DNA from: Armigeres subalbatus
Lineage: Eukaryota > Arthropoda > Insecta > Diptera > Culicidae
Direction of reading: 5' to 3'
Length of the DNA stretch: 64,000 nt
Assembly: GCF_024139115.2 (NCBI RefSeq)
Contig: NW_026942806.1
Span: forward strand, 1 to 64,000
This document shows positions 11,973 to 23,818 of the stretch, one piece after another. Position numbers and translations under genes: made by a program. Position 1 is the stretch's first letter. Each line of letters opens with the position of its first letter. Under the pieces are notes generated by a model. The model was not told where the DNA came from, made no database searches, and saw only the letters and a list, made by a program, of their open reading frames with translations.

Positions 11973-12992
11973 CAAGAACCATTTTCACCGGGTTACTGTC
12001 CGACATTCTGGCTACGTGCCCGGCCCACCACAGTCGTCCGAGTTTCGCGGTGTGAACGATGGCTGGTTCTCCCAGCAGCTCATGCAGCTCGTGGTTTATT
12101 CACCTCCTCCACGTACCGTCCACCATCTGCACCCCACCATAGATGGTACGCAGCACTTTCCTTTTGAATATTCCAAGTGCGCGTTGGTCCTCCACGAGCA
12201 TCGTCCAGGTCTCGTGTCCGTAGAGGACTACCGGTCTAATGAGCGTTTTGTAGATTGTCAGTTTGGTACTCCATCTATTCGATCGGAGCGTCTTGCGGAG
12301 TCCAAAGTACGTACGATTTCCAGCCACTATGCGTCTCCGAATTTCTCTGCTGGTATCATTTTCAGCAGTCACCAGTGACTATCCGTACTTCGTCTTCCTA
12401 TCATGTACTTCATCTTCGACGTGTTGATGACTAGTCCGATCCGCTTGGCTTCCCTCTTCAGTCTGATGTAGGCTTCCTCCATCTTCTCAAAGTTACGTGC
12501 CATAATATCTATGTCGTCGGCGAAGCCAAATAACTAGACGGACTTATTGAAAATTGTACCACTCGTGTTAATACCTGCTCTTCGTATCACCCCTTTCAAA
12601 GCGATGTTGAATAGCAATCACGAAAGACCATCACCTTGCCGTAACCCTCAGCGCATTTCGAAGGGACTCGAGAATGCCCCTGAAACTCGAACTACGCACA
12701 TCACTCGATCCATCGTCGCTTTAATCAACCATGTTAGTTTATCCGGAAATCCGTGTTCGTGCATTAGCTGCCATAGCCGGTCCCGATGGATTGTATCATA
12801 TGCGGCTTTGAAGCCGATGAACAGATGATGTGTGGGCGTCCGTGGTGAAGCGTTCGCCCATAAAAGCCGCCTTGTACTGCCCCCTTGCAATTGGTGCTAG
12901 TCGACGGCATAAAATTTGGGAGAGTACCTTGTAGGCGGCGTTCGGCAATGTGATTGCGCGGTAGTTGCTACAATCTAGCTTATCGCCCTTTT
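11973..12992 (-). mobile_element. Antisense RTE LINE (RTE-A, proximal piece)
   Basis: The reverse strand encodes decayed RTE reverse transcriptase, including HHLFIGFKAAYDTIHR, YKTLIRPVVLYGHETW and VLRTIYGGVQ. Its 3' side ends at SDSNPVKMVL, exactly where the piece at 4219-4411 takes over. On the other side it stops after the codons for GDKLDC, abutting a different repeat at 12993. I did not find the remaining 5' part in the window. Confidence 0.85.
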
Positions 12993-13263
12993 GACGTAAA
13001 CTACGTCTAAGGGGAAGACTCGGATACAGGGTGACAAATGAAAATTTCCAAATTCGAGACCGTCACGAAATCAGGTAAGATTTTGAACTTAGCGCCTCTA
13101 TCTTCCGATGGATTTTTGTGATTTATATATCAATCGACTCGCAAGTTCTCTACCAATTTGTCATTTTGGCAGCACCCTCTTTTCTTGTCCGCAAGTGTCT
13201 CGTTTCGGCCGTCACCGTTCAGTGCGGTTGGCTTTTGGACTCTGCTTTTTGTGCGGTGTTTCG
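12993..13263. mobile_element. Dispersed repeat X, copy 1
   Basis: This stretch recurs in reverse orientation at 33305-33627. Its edge is the palindrome GACGTAAACTACGTC, followed by AAGGGGAAGACTCGGATACA. It interrupts an RTE fragment on the left and abuts a truncated Helitron tail on the right. It has no coding capacity. The class is unknown; the palindromic edge hints at a DNA element. Confidence 0.6.
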
Positions 13264-15370
13264 ATAACTAATCAGAGAATAAATCAATTTTAGGCGAAAC
13301 AAAGTTCGTCGGGTTTGCTAGTAAAAAATAAATATTAAAATGGAAAAAAAAAAATAAAAAAAAACTTCTCGGATTTATTAAAGAATGTTTTGAAAGTTCT
13401 CAAAATTTAACGGAATATTTTTTGTTGCCCCTCAAATTGTTATTTTTGAGCAAAACAAACAGAAGAGCGGGGGGAGACATATTATTAAAAAAAATATTTA
13501 TATTGGCCTAATAATATTTTGTCCAATCAAATGCGCGCCTGAATCAGAAGGATTTAACTTTGATTCAGGAAGTGTGAATGCACTTAAAATATTTTTATAA
13601 TACGTGGGTGCAATAATGCGATACTTATTGTACACGACAAAAACTTCGGAACGCATACGTTCTTGAAACGGGCTATATGAGTTACAATTGAGCTAGGGGA
13701 ACTGTTTCGATCTCCATCTCACGGTACATATATCCATCTCATCGCTAAACAAAGAAATACGGCACCAAATTCGTCGCTTCTTTTTGTTAACAGGCGTGCT
13801 CACTGCTGAAAAATATCACAAAAATAATAAACAAACCAAATTCCTTTCCATTGCTTTGTTTTTGATGGGATGGAAATAGGAGCTATGTGATGAAGTGGCG
13901 AACCGTTCCCCTATCACCTTCTTGCTCCCTGATTCAAAAGTCTTGCAATGATTAGCATTAGCATTAGCATTTAGCAGTTCGCACAAATTCGTAGGTGGTA
14001 CAACCCAAGACTATTGTATGAGAGTAGCATTACTTTCATCCGTTACCACAGATATTGATTTGGGACTAATAACTAACTCTTAGATGGAAGCAATGTACTC
14101 TCCAATAGTCGAGATCTGTCCTGGCCACGTCCTTGCGAATGCTGAGGAAGGGGAAGGATGGTTTGTTGGATACCTACTTAAGAAAGATGCAGAGAACTCC
14201 ACGACCTCTCATAGGTGCCACGGGAGGTTTTGGGATTGCGTGGAAGGTTATAACAGTAGGAATCGTTTTGGTATAACGTGAAACACAGAAAGAACTAAGA
14301 TAGAAATACAAAGTAGGAAAGGGACGAGCCTGGAATTGAACCCACGACCTCCTGCTTATAAGGCACAAGCGGTAGCCACTAGACCACCGAGCCCGTCTTC
14401 CCTGATTCAAAAGTCTTGCAATGATATTAATAAAATGGTTGCACGAATATTTTATCCATAGTGACATTCAGTGTTGGTAGAATCATACTCAAATCTGAAT
14501 CATCGAGGTTTCAAGCACGAGCTAACTCGCCTGCGATTCTGTATGGGGAGCATCGTGCTTGTTCTCGGCCAGAATCGTATCGCTTCGCTCACTCGCCGAA
14601 AAATGATTTCGTTCTAAAAAGCGTCAAAACGCAATCGAGGCGTATATTTTGTTTATATATGCAATTAGTAGCCATTGTTTTAGACGAAAAACAGTTAATT
14701 CAATGCAATCAACAATGAAGAACACGTAAATATCATGCAATGATGCAAATTGCGGTTCGAATCATGAGCAAATCTCTGGGCCATGATTCTGATGGAATTT
14801 GACTCACGCATGGTTTGAATCGCCGATGAGATTAGAGATTTTGAGATTTTACCAACACTGGTGACACTGCCAGACAGTGAGAGTTAGATTGTAATAACAC
14901 ACACACCCTATTTTCTCGTCCGTAACGTTTACTACTCGCGCGCATCATAACCAAATTAATTGGGTTTTGGTACATGATTGACATTTTATGATTTCTAGTG
15001 ATGCACGAAAAACAAGATATGCCTATGATTGGAATGTTTCTGAATAACAAATGTTTTAAACGGAAAAGAGGCTTCTTCTATTGAAATATTTCATAAAATG
15101 CTTCAAAACCCAAATGTAGGCAATTCGGATCCAAGGAAGGCATCATTACCACTGAGGAATAAATTTGGGTTTTCATAGTAAACTTTTTAAACAATTGTCG
15201 TATCCAACAATTTTCATATCTTAAGATACGCTAGTTTTTTTCGAAACCAGTGACATAAGTAATCAAATGAATTTTCTAAAAATATTCATGCATTATGGCA
15301 CCACAATCCTTAATGAACAGGCCTTACGTAGTTACGCGGTTGTGTCTTGTACATAACCCTTCTGATTTTT
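13264..15370 (-). repeat. 2.1-kb block, copy 1 (inverted relative to copy 2)
   Basis: This block is the reverse complement of 23819-25954. Sampled stretches differ at only one or two positions per couple of hundred, apart from a few small indels (for example near 15058). It contains, from left to right, the last ~58 bp of a Helitron ending in CTAG at 13318-13321, AT-rich DNA, a tRNA-derived SINE, and an inner end carrying the hairpin GGTTGTGT/ACACAACC. Because the same SINE sits at the same site in both copies, the block was duplicated after that insertion. Confidence 0.88.
13953..14398 (-). mobile_element. tRNA-derived SINE with tRNA-Ile(UAU)-like head (copy in block 1)
   Basis: This is the reverse-strand counterpart of the SINE at 24819-25265. 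The tRNA-like head is at 14323-14397 and the tail of GCTAAT-type repeats is at the left end. The flanking 27-bp direct repeats are at 13926-13952 and 14399-14425. Confidence 0.82.
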
Positions 15371-15371
15371 C

Positions 15372-15577
15372 CTACTGGCCTCTCCGAAGGTACACGCAGG
15401 CCCACCCATAGCATGGTTCTGGGCCTGCTTCTTACTGGCGCAGATGAGGCACCTAGGTGCCTTGTCGCATTCCTGCGCCTTGTGTCCCTCCTCGCCACAG
15501 CGACGGCACATTGCGTAAGGAGGTTTGCCAAATAAGCCGCCATTCAAAACAACTATTACGAACAACGTAAGATACAA
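15372..15577 (-). pseudogene. LINE ORF1 fragment with CCHC zinc knuckles (R1-like)
   Basis: The reverse strand reads CRRCGEEGHKAQEC, then CLICASKKQAQNHAMGGPAC. The second knuckle pattern, ending in a Gly-Gly-Pro-Ala-Cys motif, is of the sort seen at the end of R1-clade ORF1 proteins. Only about 70 residues remain, and the frame runs into the repeated block. The class call is tentative. Confidence 0.55.
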
Positions 15578-15589
15578 TACGACTCAATA

Positions 15590-15735
15590 CAACTGGCAAA
15601 GACCTAGGCGACAAATAGAGGATCACGATAGGAAGCTTGGAACATGGTACTGCAAGTCACTAGATTTTGCAGCTTGCGACAGGATAATGTACGATGAATT
15701 ACATCCCCGCAACTTCGACGTCGAAGTCTCCAGTT
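15590..15735 (+). mobile_element. Short RTE 5' fragment
   Basis: The forward strand reads KLGTWYCKSLDF, then ELHPRNFDVE, matching the start of the RTE endonuclease region that appears on the reverse strand near 18660-18740. It is about 145 bp, in opposite orientation to the large RTE that follows. Confidence 0.65.
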
Positions 15736-15767
15736 AGCGAACGAAGACGTAGGACTGCCAATCCGAA

Positions 15768-18700
15768 GATTATTTATTTATTTATTCAGACTAAGGCCGA
15801 AGTGGCAAGTGCGGTATATAAGAGTCTTCTCCATTCGGCTCGGTCCATACAAGTCGCCAACCACGCAGTCTGCGGAGGGTCCGCAAGTCATCTTCCACCT
15901 GATCGATCCACCTTGCCCGCTGCGCACCTCGCCTTCTTGTGCCCGTCGGATCGGAGTCGAGAACCATTTTCACCGGGTTACTGTCCGACATTCTGGCTAC
16001 GTGCCTGGCCCACCGTAGTCGTCCGATTTTCGCGGTGTGAACGATGGATGGTTCTCCCAGCAGCTCATGCAACTCGTGGTTCATTCGCCTCCTCCACGTA
16101 CCGTCCGCCATCTGCACCCCACCATAGATGGTACGCAGCACTTTCCTTTAGAAAACTCCAAGTGCGCGTTGGTCCTCCACGAGCATCGTCCAGGTCTCGT
16201 GTCCGTAGAGGACTGCCGGTCTAATAGGGGTTTTGTAGATAGTCAGTTTGGTACGGCGGCGAATCTGCTGGTATCGTTATCGGAAGTCACCAGTGAGCCC
16301 AAGTACACAAATTCTTCAACCACCTCGATTTCGTGTTGGATGGCTTATATTGCCCTCTCTTGAGCCTCTTCCTATCATGTAATTCGTCTTCGACGTGTTG
16401 ATGACTAGTCCAATCCGTTTAGCTTCGCTTTTCAGTCTGATGTAGACTTCCTCCATCTTCTAAAATCATTGTCGTCGGCGAAACCAAATAACTGGACGGA
16501 CTTCGTGAAAATCGTATCACTCGTGTCAATCCCTGCCCTGTGATACAACTTCCTCCAAAGCGATGTTGAATAGCAGACACGAAAGACTCACCTTGCCGTA
16601 ATCATCTGCACATTTTAAAGCGACTCGAGAACGCCCCTGAAACTCGAACTACGCACATCACCCGATCCATCGTCACCTTGATCAACCGTATCAGATTATA
16701 GCCGGTCCCGATCGATTATATCATATGCGGCTTTGAAGTCGATAAATAGGTGATGTGTGGGCACGTTGTATTCGCGGCATTTCTGCAATACCTGATAATG
16801 CGAACACCTGATCTGTGGTACAGCGTTCACTCATAAGTCCCGCCTGGTACTGCCTCACGAACTCTCTTGCAATTGGTGCTAGTCGGCGGCATAAAATTTA
16901 TGAGAGTCCTTGTAGGCGGCATTCAGCAATGTGATTGTGCGGTAGTTAATACAATCCAACTTATCGCCCTTTTTGTAGATGGGACATACGGACTATTTAT
17001 ACACTTCTGCACACTCAGTTTTTAATTCTGCAGCTCGGCAAAAATCCGCACAGCCGTCTGCCCAGCAAAATGAAAACTGATATCCCGGCAAAAATGACGT
17101 TTGTTAGCTGATTTTCGACAAATTATTTGCAGATTTTCAGCTACTTTGACAGAAATCTCGGCATAAAGCATGCTTGCTGGCGCACGGCTGTGCGAAACTC
17201 GGCAAAAGTTCAACATTTTGCTGAGATCCCGGTAAAAAAAATTAAGCTTGTGCGGCACAACCTCATTCTCCCAAACCTTGGTAATTACCCAGTGCAGCGC
17301 TCTAGTCAGTACCTCACAACAGCTCTCCTGGTAGTTGGTCGATTCCAGGGGCTTAGTTGTTTTTAGCCGGCGGATCTTCTCCTGGATTTCATGGTGATTC
17401 TGAGCCCGAAGTCGTATGTCCTACGCACGTGCTCCTAGGTTCATTACCATACCGTCACCATTGTCTGCCACATCGCCATTCAGGTGCTCTTCGTAGTGCT
17501 GCTGCCTCCTTTAGATCACCTCACGCTCGTTTGTAAGAAGGTTCCCGTTCATGTCCTTACACATATCGGGCTATGTCACGTGGCTCTTACGTAAACGGTT
17601 TAACTTATCATAGAACTTTCGTGCGTTATTAGCGCGGTACAGTTGCTCCGTCTCTTCGCGGTCTCGATCTTCCTGCTGGCGCTTTTTCCTCCGGAAAATC
17701 GAGTTTCTGTCTGTTCCGCGCCCGTTTGTATTGTGCCTCGTTCGCCCTCGTGCGGTGTTGCAGCAATCTCGCCCATGCTGCATTCTTCTCCTCAACTAAC
17801 TGCTCACATTTGTCGTCACACCAGTCGTTACTCTGATCCGGGGGCACAGTGTCTAGTGCAGCGATTGAATATCTCTCCAGCCATCTTCAAGAGACGCAGC
17901 GCCTAGCTGCTCTTCCGTTGGGAGTGCCATTTCCAGATGCTGCGCGTAGTCTTGGGCTAGTCTACCGTCTTGGAGCCACCCGATGTTTAGCCGCGGCGGA
18001 CGACTTCGACGCGTGTTGTACACCGTCGAGAGTTTTGAGCGCAGACATACTAAAACGAGGTAGTGGTCGGATTCAATATTCGCACTGCGGAAAGTGCGTA
18101 TATTCGTGATGTCGGAGAAGTATTTACTGTATCGATTAGAACGTGGTCGATTTGGTTTACCATTTCTTGATTTGGTAATTTGGTAATAATTGGTAAAGTG
18201 CTTCCGACTACTATTCCGCGGGATGCTGCAAAGTTTACGCATTGTTGGCCGTTTTCGTTCGATGCGATATGCAGACTATCTGGTCCGATGACCGGTCTAT
18301 ACATTTCCTCCCTTCCTACCTGAGCGTTCATGTCGCTGATGACGATTTTGACGTCCCACATTCATTGTATGTCTGCTCCAGCTGTGCAAAGAACGCTTTA
18401 TTCTCGTCGTCGGGTCTCCCTTCGTGTGTTCTTTGTCTACGTTGATGATGCTGTAGTTGAAGAAACGGCCTTTTATCCTCAGCTTGCACATCCTTGCGTT
18501 GATTGGCTGCCACCCAGTCACGCGTTGGCGCATCTTGCCCAGCATTATGAAGCCGGTTCCCAGCTTGTTGGTGGTACCACAGCTTTGGTAGAAGCTAGCC
18601 CGCTTGTCCACACTTTCTGTCCTGTCCAGCAGATGTCCTGCAGCGCTACAACGTCGAAGTTGCGTGGATGTAATTCAGCGTAGATTACGCTGTCGCAACC

Positions 18701-19140
18701 TGCGAAGCCTAGCGACTGGAAGTTCCATGTTTCAAGCTTCCAATCGTGATTCTTTATTCGTCACCTAGGTCATTGCCGATTATATCGAGTCGTTTTATCT
18801 CTCATATTGCTCGTAATTATTGGTTTTCCAGGTGACTTATTGAGCCTGCGCAAACCTCCTGTCTCGTCGGAGGTCAGGTCTGTTTTGTGTCCCACCTGAC
18901 ACCAGGACTCGGGCTTGTGCGCGTTGAGCGGCACACGGTCGCTCTAGTGGGGCCTACTTGCGGATACATGCAGCTTTTTATAAGAATTTAACAGGACCCA
19001 CTGTCAACCCCCACCACATCCTAGGCAAGCCTCACAACTCGCAGATGGCCTGGAGAGGGATCGTCAAGCCCTTGGGCATAGTCCCTGATCCCTGTAATCA
19101 GGGGTATACCAAAAAAGTTCAACTCAATGGACGTAGTGGT
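15768..19140 (-). mobile_element. Antisense RTE LINE (RTE-B), nearly full length but decayed
   Basis: On the reverse strand the element runs from a GC-rich 5' leader (about 18780-19140) through a broken endonuclease to the reverse transcriptase C-terminus (15791-16141) and a TTATTTATTTA-type tail at 15768. Recognisable endonuclease pieces include LHPRNFDVVALQ, GWQPINARMCKLRIKGRFF and ESDHYLVLVCLRSK. Many frameshifts and stops are present. A 17-kb-region foldback element interrupts it. Part of the same leader recurs at 37525-37590, which supports its being the family's 5' end. Confidence 0.85.
17022..17245. repeat. MITE-like insertion in RTE-B
   Basis: RTE sequence breaks off near 17020 and resumes near 17250. 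The intervening DNA carries inverted copies of CGCACAGCCGT and several copies of CTCGGCAAAA or close variants. TTAA occurs at both edges (17022-17025 and 17242-17245) and could be a target duplication. The boundaries are approximate. Confidence 0.5.
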
Positions 19141-19181
19141 TCTACGCCCCAACAAAAGAAACACCTGTTTTAGAAATAATT

Positions 19182-19650
19182 GTGGATTTCGTGGCCGTGC
19201 GGTTAGCGACGTTAATCGTCTAGACGCATGTGCTGTGGAGTGTGGGTTCGATTCCCGCTCTGGTAAGGAGAAAACTTTTCGTAAAGCGAAAAGCTCTCCA
19301 CTGGTCCACTGGGTGTACAGTATGGTCCATAAACAAATGCGAAAATATTTTTTAACTTATGTTTTTGTACATTAAAGGGTTATTTCTACTATTCATATAT
19401 ATGTGTGTAAGCAAACGTATCATAAAAAAAAACATTTGTATCTAGTGAATGTATTAATGAAAAAAATTGTTACTATGAAACATAGTCTCTCAATTATAAA
19501 ACTACGTAACTATAATTTTCATGTTTTCGCATTTTTTTATGGACCATACTGTAGTGTAAATGTCATGTCCGTTGTCTTATGCTAGATGTTAAGTGTTCAG
19601 TCTGTGCGACCTCTGGTCGAAGACGGTGACTCGAAAAACTCGTTAATAAT
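19182..19650 (+). mobile_element. tRNA-derived SINE (family 2), split by a MITE
   Basis: A tRNA-like head carries an A box around GTGGCCGTGCGGTTAGCG and a B box GGTTCGATTCC at 19245-19255. The body is interrupted at 19318-19551, then continues to TGGTCGAAGACGGTGA near 19630. An uninterrupted relative lies at 34575-34800, so the family and its internal boxes are well supported. It would be transcribed by RNA polymerase III if active. The ends are approximate. Confidence 0.78.
19318..19551. mobile_element. Tc1/mariner-type MITE inside a SINE
   Basis: A 234-bp AT-rich element with inverted ends of about 27 bp starting CAGTATGGTCCATAAA. It is flanked by TA on each side (19316-19317 and 19552-19553), the signature duplication of Tc1/mariner transposases. 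The paralogous SINE at 34575 provides an empty site: there the flanks join directly as GGGTGTTGTGTAAATG. It encodes no transposase. Confidence 0.88.
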
Positions 19651-22502
19651 TACTGTGGGGTGGAATGAAAAAAAGAATGAGACACTTACTCGCCATGTAG
19701 CTTTAGTACACGTGCTCTGTTCGTGCATATATGTGCATTAACCCAGATAATTCATTGAAATGCAATTTTGAATCAGCACCTGTTTGCGTTACAAAGATCG
19801 AATAAAGATGCGTCTCACGTATACTGGTTTTCAAGCCGATTCTAAGAAAATATGGATTTAATAGAACGTTATGACGGATGCCAATAACCAATCAAACACA
19901 GTGCAAATCAAAAGTCGATTGATACACGTCCGATTAATAGAACCTAAAGGGATGCTGTATTCGATTCCAAGAGCCATCAATCCAAATTGAATTCGTTCCA
20001 AAACGATGCTTTCTCATGAGAACGGTTCTAAATCAATATCATCCACAACGAAGCTCTTATCCACTTGCTCCAATGATGTACACAAGAGAATATTTTGCAG
20101 ATAATTCTGGGAACTTCTACTTAGTTTGCTATATTGGCCCCAAAGCACCCAATGTGGGAGTAAAATTAATGCAGGAAAAGGGAGCTGATATTGCCTGTCG
20201 AATCATGGAACACATTCACATCAAACTGATGGCTTCGGTTTTCTCCGGAACAGTAGCTAAAAGGTTAGCAAAAACCTATACGAGCTTGCAGCAGCGACAT
20301 CTGTATCGATGCAATCTTTTTGCTCTAGTGACTTTTTGTCTGCGTTGGTACGTAGGTAATCATCCATTTGGAATTATGAATGCATGAGCATTGTGACAGA
20401 ATCGCGAAAATTTTGAGAGAGATTCAAAGTGTTAACTACTGCACGGTTGATCGGCTGATGGTGTGACAAAACACGATAGGTTTCCAACTACCAGTTGTGC
20501 GGATGGATCAGCCCGTGAAATCACTCCACATAGTAAAAAAAAGTATATGGACCAAAACGATATACGGAGGTTTTATGAAACTTTCAATAGGGTGAGGAAA
20601 AGACAGTGGTATCTCACCTCATGTGCAATGACCATGTAACTGATTTGCTGACAGATAAGCGACAGGGGGAAGGTACACACAGGTCAGTGAAGAAAATAAA
20701 ATTCAGTGATGATGGATAAGCTTTAGGAGCCACATATAAAAAGATGAGGCCGCTAAATTTCTTAGGCACAACAATGAAGGGTCATACACTGATTTCGTAA
20801 GGCTTCCCTTGTAGAGCTTTACGAAGCTTTTCTGCTCTATATTGTGTCGAAACTATGGTAGGAGAAAGAATTGTCCGCTTGCTGGTGAGTTAGTTTTTCA
20901 GAAGTGACACAGCCTGGAGGGCCACAATTATTGAGGAATAAATTTCTTTAATTTATATCCTTAGACTGCTTGTACCAGTTTTTGTCAACAAATACCAAGT
21001 AGCATTCGGCGACAAATCTAATACAGGTAATTTGTATAATGCTGGCTGGATCGAAATAGATCAATATAGTTCTCGAGGGAGCGTTTAAGAGAGCTGGGGT
21101 GCAGAGGAGCGTTATCGTTATATACTACCATACTGAATCTGATAGCACTATATCTGTAGGTTAGAGCACTGTTCATTGCTATTTGGAATGATTCTAATTT
21201 AAAAGCTTCCACCAAAATATGCCACATGCCATCATTCTGATGGGTATCGCTCCTCAAACTCCGAATTACACATAATTGATTCGCAATTTGTTTGCCCATC
21301 AAGAACAATAAAGCTTAATTTCGGTTTGCTTATCCATCATCAACGCCCACAACGTAATTAAGCCGCACTGCTCGCTCGTAGCTACCACCACCGCTGTTCC
21401 TGCTCGAAAGTTTGATACTAAATTTAAAGCACAATCAAATAAAGCTTATCCTAATTACAGCTGTTCTACAACTTGGCTGTTCATCCTTCCGAAACAGTAG
21501 TAGTCATCTGAAAAGTTTTTTGTTGTTCCCTTCTTCTTCGATCGGTTCTGAGCACGGCCGCGGGCAGGCTCTCGAAGACGACCCCGGTCCACAAATGCCG
21601 AACTTTTTTTCCGGAAAACCAGTGCCAGGAGTGCTTCAAAATTTCCTCTCGCTGCTGTTCCTCTCTTGTGCGGCCGCTGGGGAACGCTGCTAGAATACGG
21701 ACGTTAGAAAACCTTGGGAAAACATTTTCCAATTTCCCCTGTGTGTCATAATTTCACGCTGCTGTACTACGCTTGGTGAAACTTCGGAGGTAGGTACTTG
21801 ATATTCCGGGCCAGCTTTTCCCGTTCCGGGAACAAATTGAAACGAGGATTACGCTGAAAACGGAATGACGGTGCGCTGCAAAGGTGGAAGTTTTCCGTGC
21901 TTGTTAAACGGACAGTCAATACTGCCCGCGTGTAGTTATATGCATTCCACACATCACACCGCCGGCAGTTATTCTCCTTCAACCAGCAATATGGGGACAC
22001 AAACAGACGCGAGCCTCGAGGACCAGCAGATGTACCGATATGAGTTTGTCTCATGCGACGTGGCACCATCTGCAGAGCTCACAGTTCAGTAGATGTTCCT
22101 TCCTAGCATAATAGCGGAGTACCTACCTATGTCGGTTATAAGCTTGCTAATGTCATTCGACGTCGAGCGATGACGTTCGTTTTATCGGGTCGTTATGGTA
22201 ATGATGGGAAAATTATTCCGCTCGAGAGCGGTTACCAACCGACTTGTTGTTTTTACAAGCTGGTTCTTACATCATCAGGGAAGTGATTTTGAAAATCTTA
22301 CGCACCATGAATGAATGCAGTCTGGACGAGGTGTGAGAACATAGCTATTTTTATTTATAAAAGTTGTGGTTTTTCCAGGCCAACCACGAGACACATAAGA
22401 TGACTTGAAGTCGAAACATATGTATAACCTTTATAATTACAATCAAATAGTGCGGAATTCATATGGAACAGTGCTAACTCGCCATATGACAAACGCTTTT
22501 TT
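19651..22502. other. No supported gene
   Basis: The longest open frame is 123 codons (20016-20387, forward) and matches nothing I recognise. A 96-codon reverse frame at 21018-21308 contains the string DNAPLHPSS, faintly like Tc1 transposases, but no other motif agrees. The composition is mixed, with a GC-richer patch at 21500-22080 holding short frames on both strands. It could be host intergenic DNA or an exon of an unrecognised gene. Confidence 0.5.
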
Positions 22503-22621
22503 AACCTTCCGGGACCCGCACCGTTGTAAAAGTACAACACCTTCGAAAAAAGTACGCTTGTCGTTCACAAGAGCGGCGAGACTGCGTGAGTGATCCAGGA
22601 CTAAGCGAGTCCCGGAAGGTT
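22503..22621. repeat. Small inverted-repeat element
   Basis: A 119-bp stretch with perfect 13-bp inverted ends AACCTTCCGGGAC / GTCCCGGAAGGTT. The interior is GC-rich and non-coding. No clear target duplication is visible. Confidence 0.65.
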
Positions 22622-23818
22622 TGCTTTATAGTTTCTTATTTAGATAAAATCAAAATGTACCTCGATTTTATTTGTTTAATGCGATAAAAATGCCAAATTT
22701 CAAGTAAGTGGTCCAAAATATGAGCCATGGTGAAAATACAGCCCTTACCCTATGTGCTTCTTAGTGTCTGTTCTCATATTCTCGTAGTGTATTGGTTGAC
22801 AGTATTTTAGTATCGCTGTGTGCATGGTTTCAGTAGTTTTCAGTAGTACAGTCGGCTCTCTACATCTCGATATCTCTTCCTATGTCGATGATTTCCGTGG
22901 TCCTTCAATCTACATACATTTTGGCATTCTTCATCTCGATAACTATTAAATATCGAGTTACACACTGTTTTAAGGGAGTTTCGCGGGAATATAATTGAAA
23001 AGACGTGTTGTTCGTTGGGCTGTCGAAGTAGAAGAGAGCTCAGCTCTCGTTTATTTATTACACGAAGGCAACATCAGTGTTTCGTGCAGCGCTGCCTGCT
23101 GCTGAACCACTCTTAAATTATTGTACTCAGAGAGTATTTGCAATACATATCAGCTCTTCCTTCTTCGGAGGTTTGAACTCTATTCAAACAATAATTCGAA
23201 TTTTTCATTTTGAAACTAATTCATCTTTTTAATCGCCTCAGTAGGCCAAAAAGCTCTACCGGCTCTTACGGATTTTTACTTTTTATCTCAGAGCAGGCCA
23301 TTTTGATGTATTTTTTTGGGAATCCTAAAAGACAGTGGGTGTTGTTTGAATAATTGTTGCTAAATTTCGTGGCATTTTTGTCTTCACGATTTCTACAAAT
23401 TATATTATTTTATGGAACGACCTCGGGAAAGACGCTTTTATTGGTTTTGTATTTCATGATTAGATCTTCCAAAGCAAGCCAAAGTTAATTAAGGCAACCC
23501 AGACAATTTTCATTCTAAGCAATTGCATTTTAGCTCAAGCACTTCAACCACATAAACCGTTCAATTTAAAAATGATTTGTCTATCGTTATTGTTTCAGTC
23601 ATTACCGAAAATCAAGCACATAACTGGACAGATATGTGTAAAAACGCTAAGCGAATATTGTATTTCTCGACAGAACAGTTCATCTTAAATAGAATTTGAA
23701 TGGTCATGGCCGCAAACTCTTTTTAATAGCTGCATTATTGATATCCTTGGTTTTAATCATGTGTCGTCCTTAAAATAGTGTTCAATAAATACCAAAACCA
23801 CCATGTTACAGAGAAAGA
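22622..23818. other. No supported gene; one decayed inverted-end motif
   Basis: A motif ACAGTCGGCTCTCTACATCT near 22850 resembles the end of a Tc1-like MITE, but no partner end was found. The rest is AT-rich non-coding DNA. Confidence 0.45.

Noticed and set aside
21018..21308. Possible Tc1-like transposase fragment (DNAPLHPSS)
   Set aside because: A single short string; no other catalytic or helix-turn-helix motif and no inverted ends nearby.
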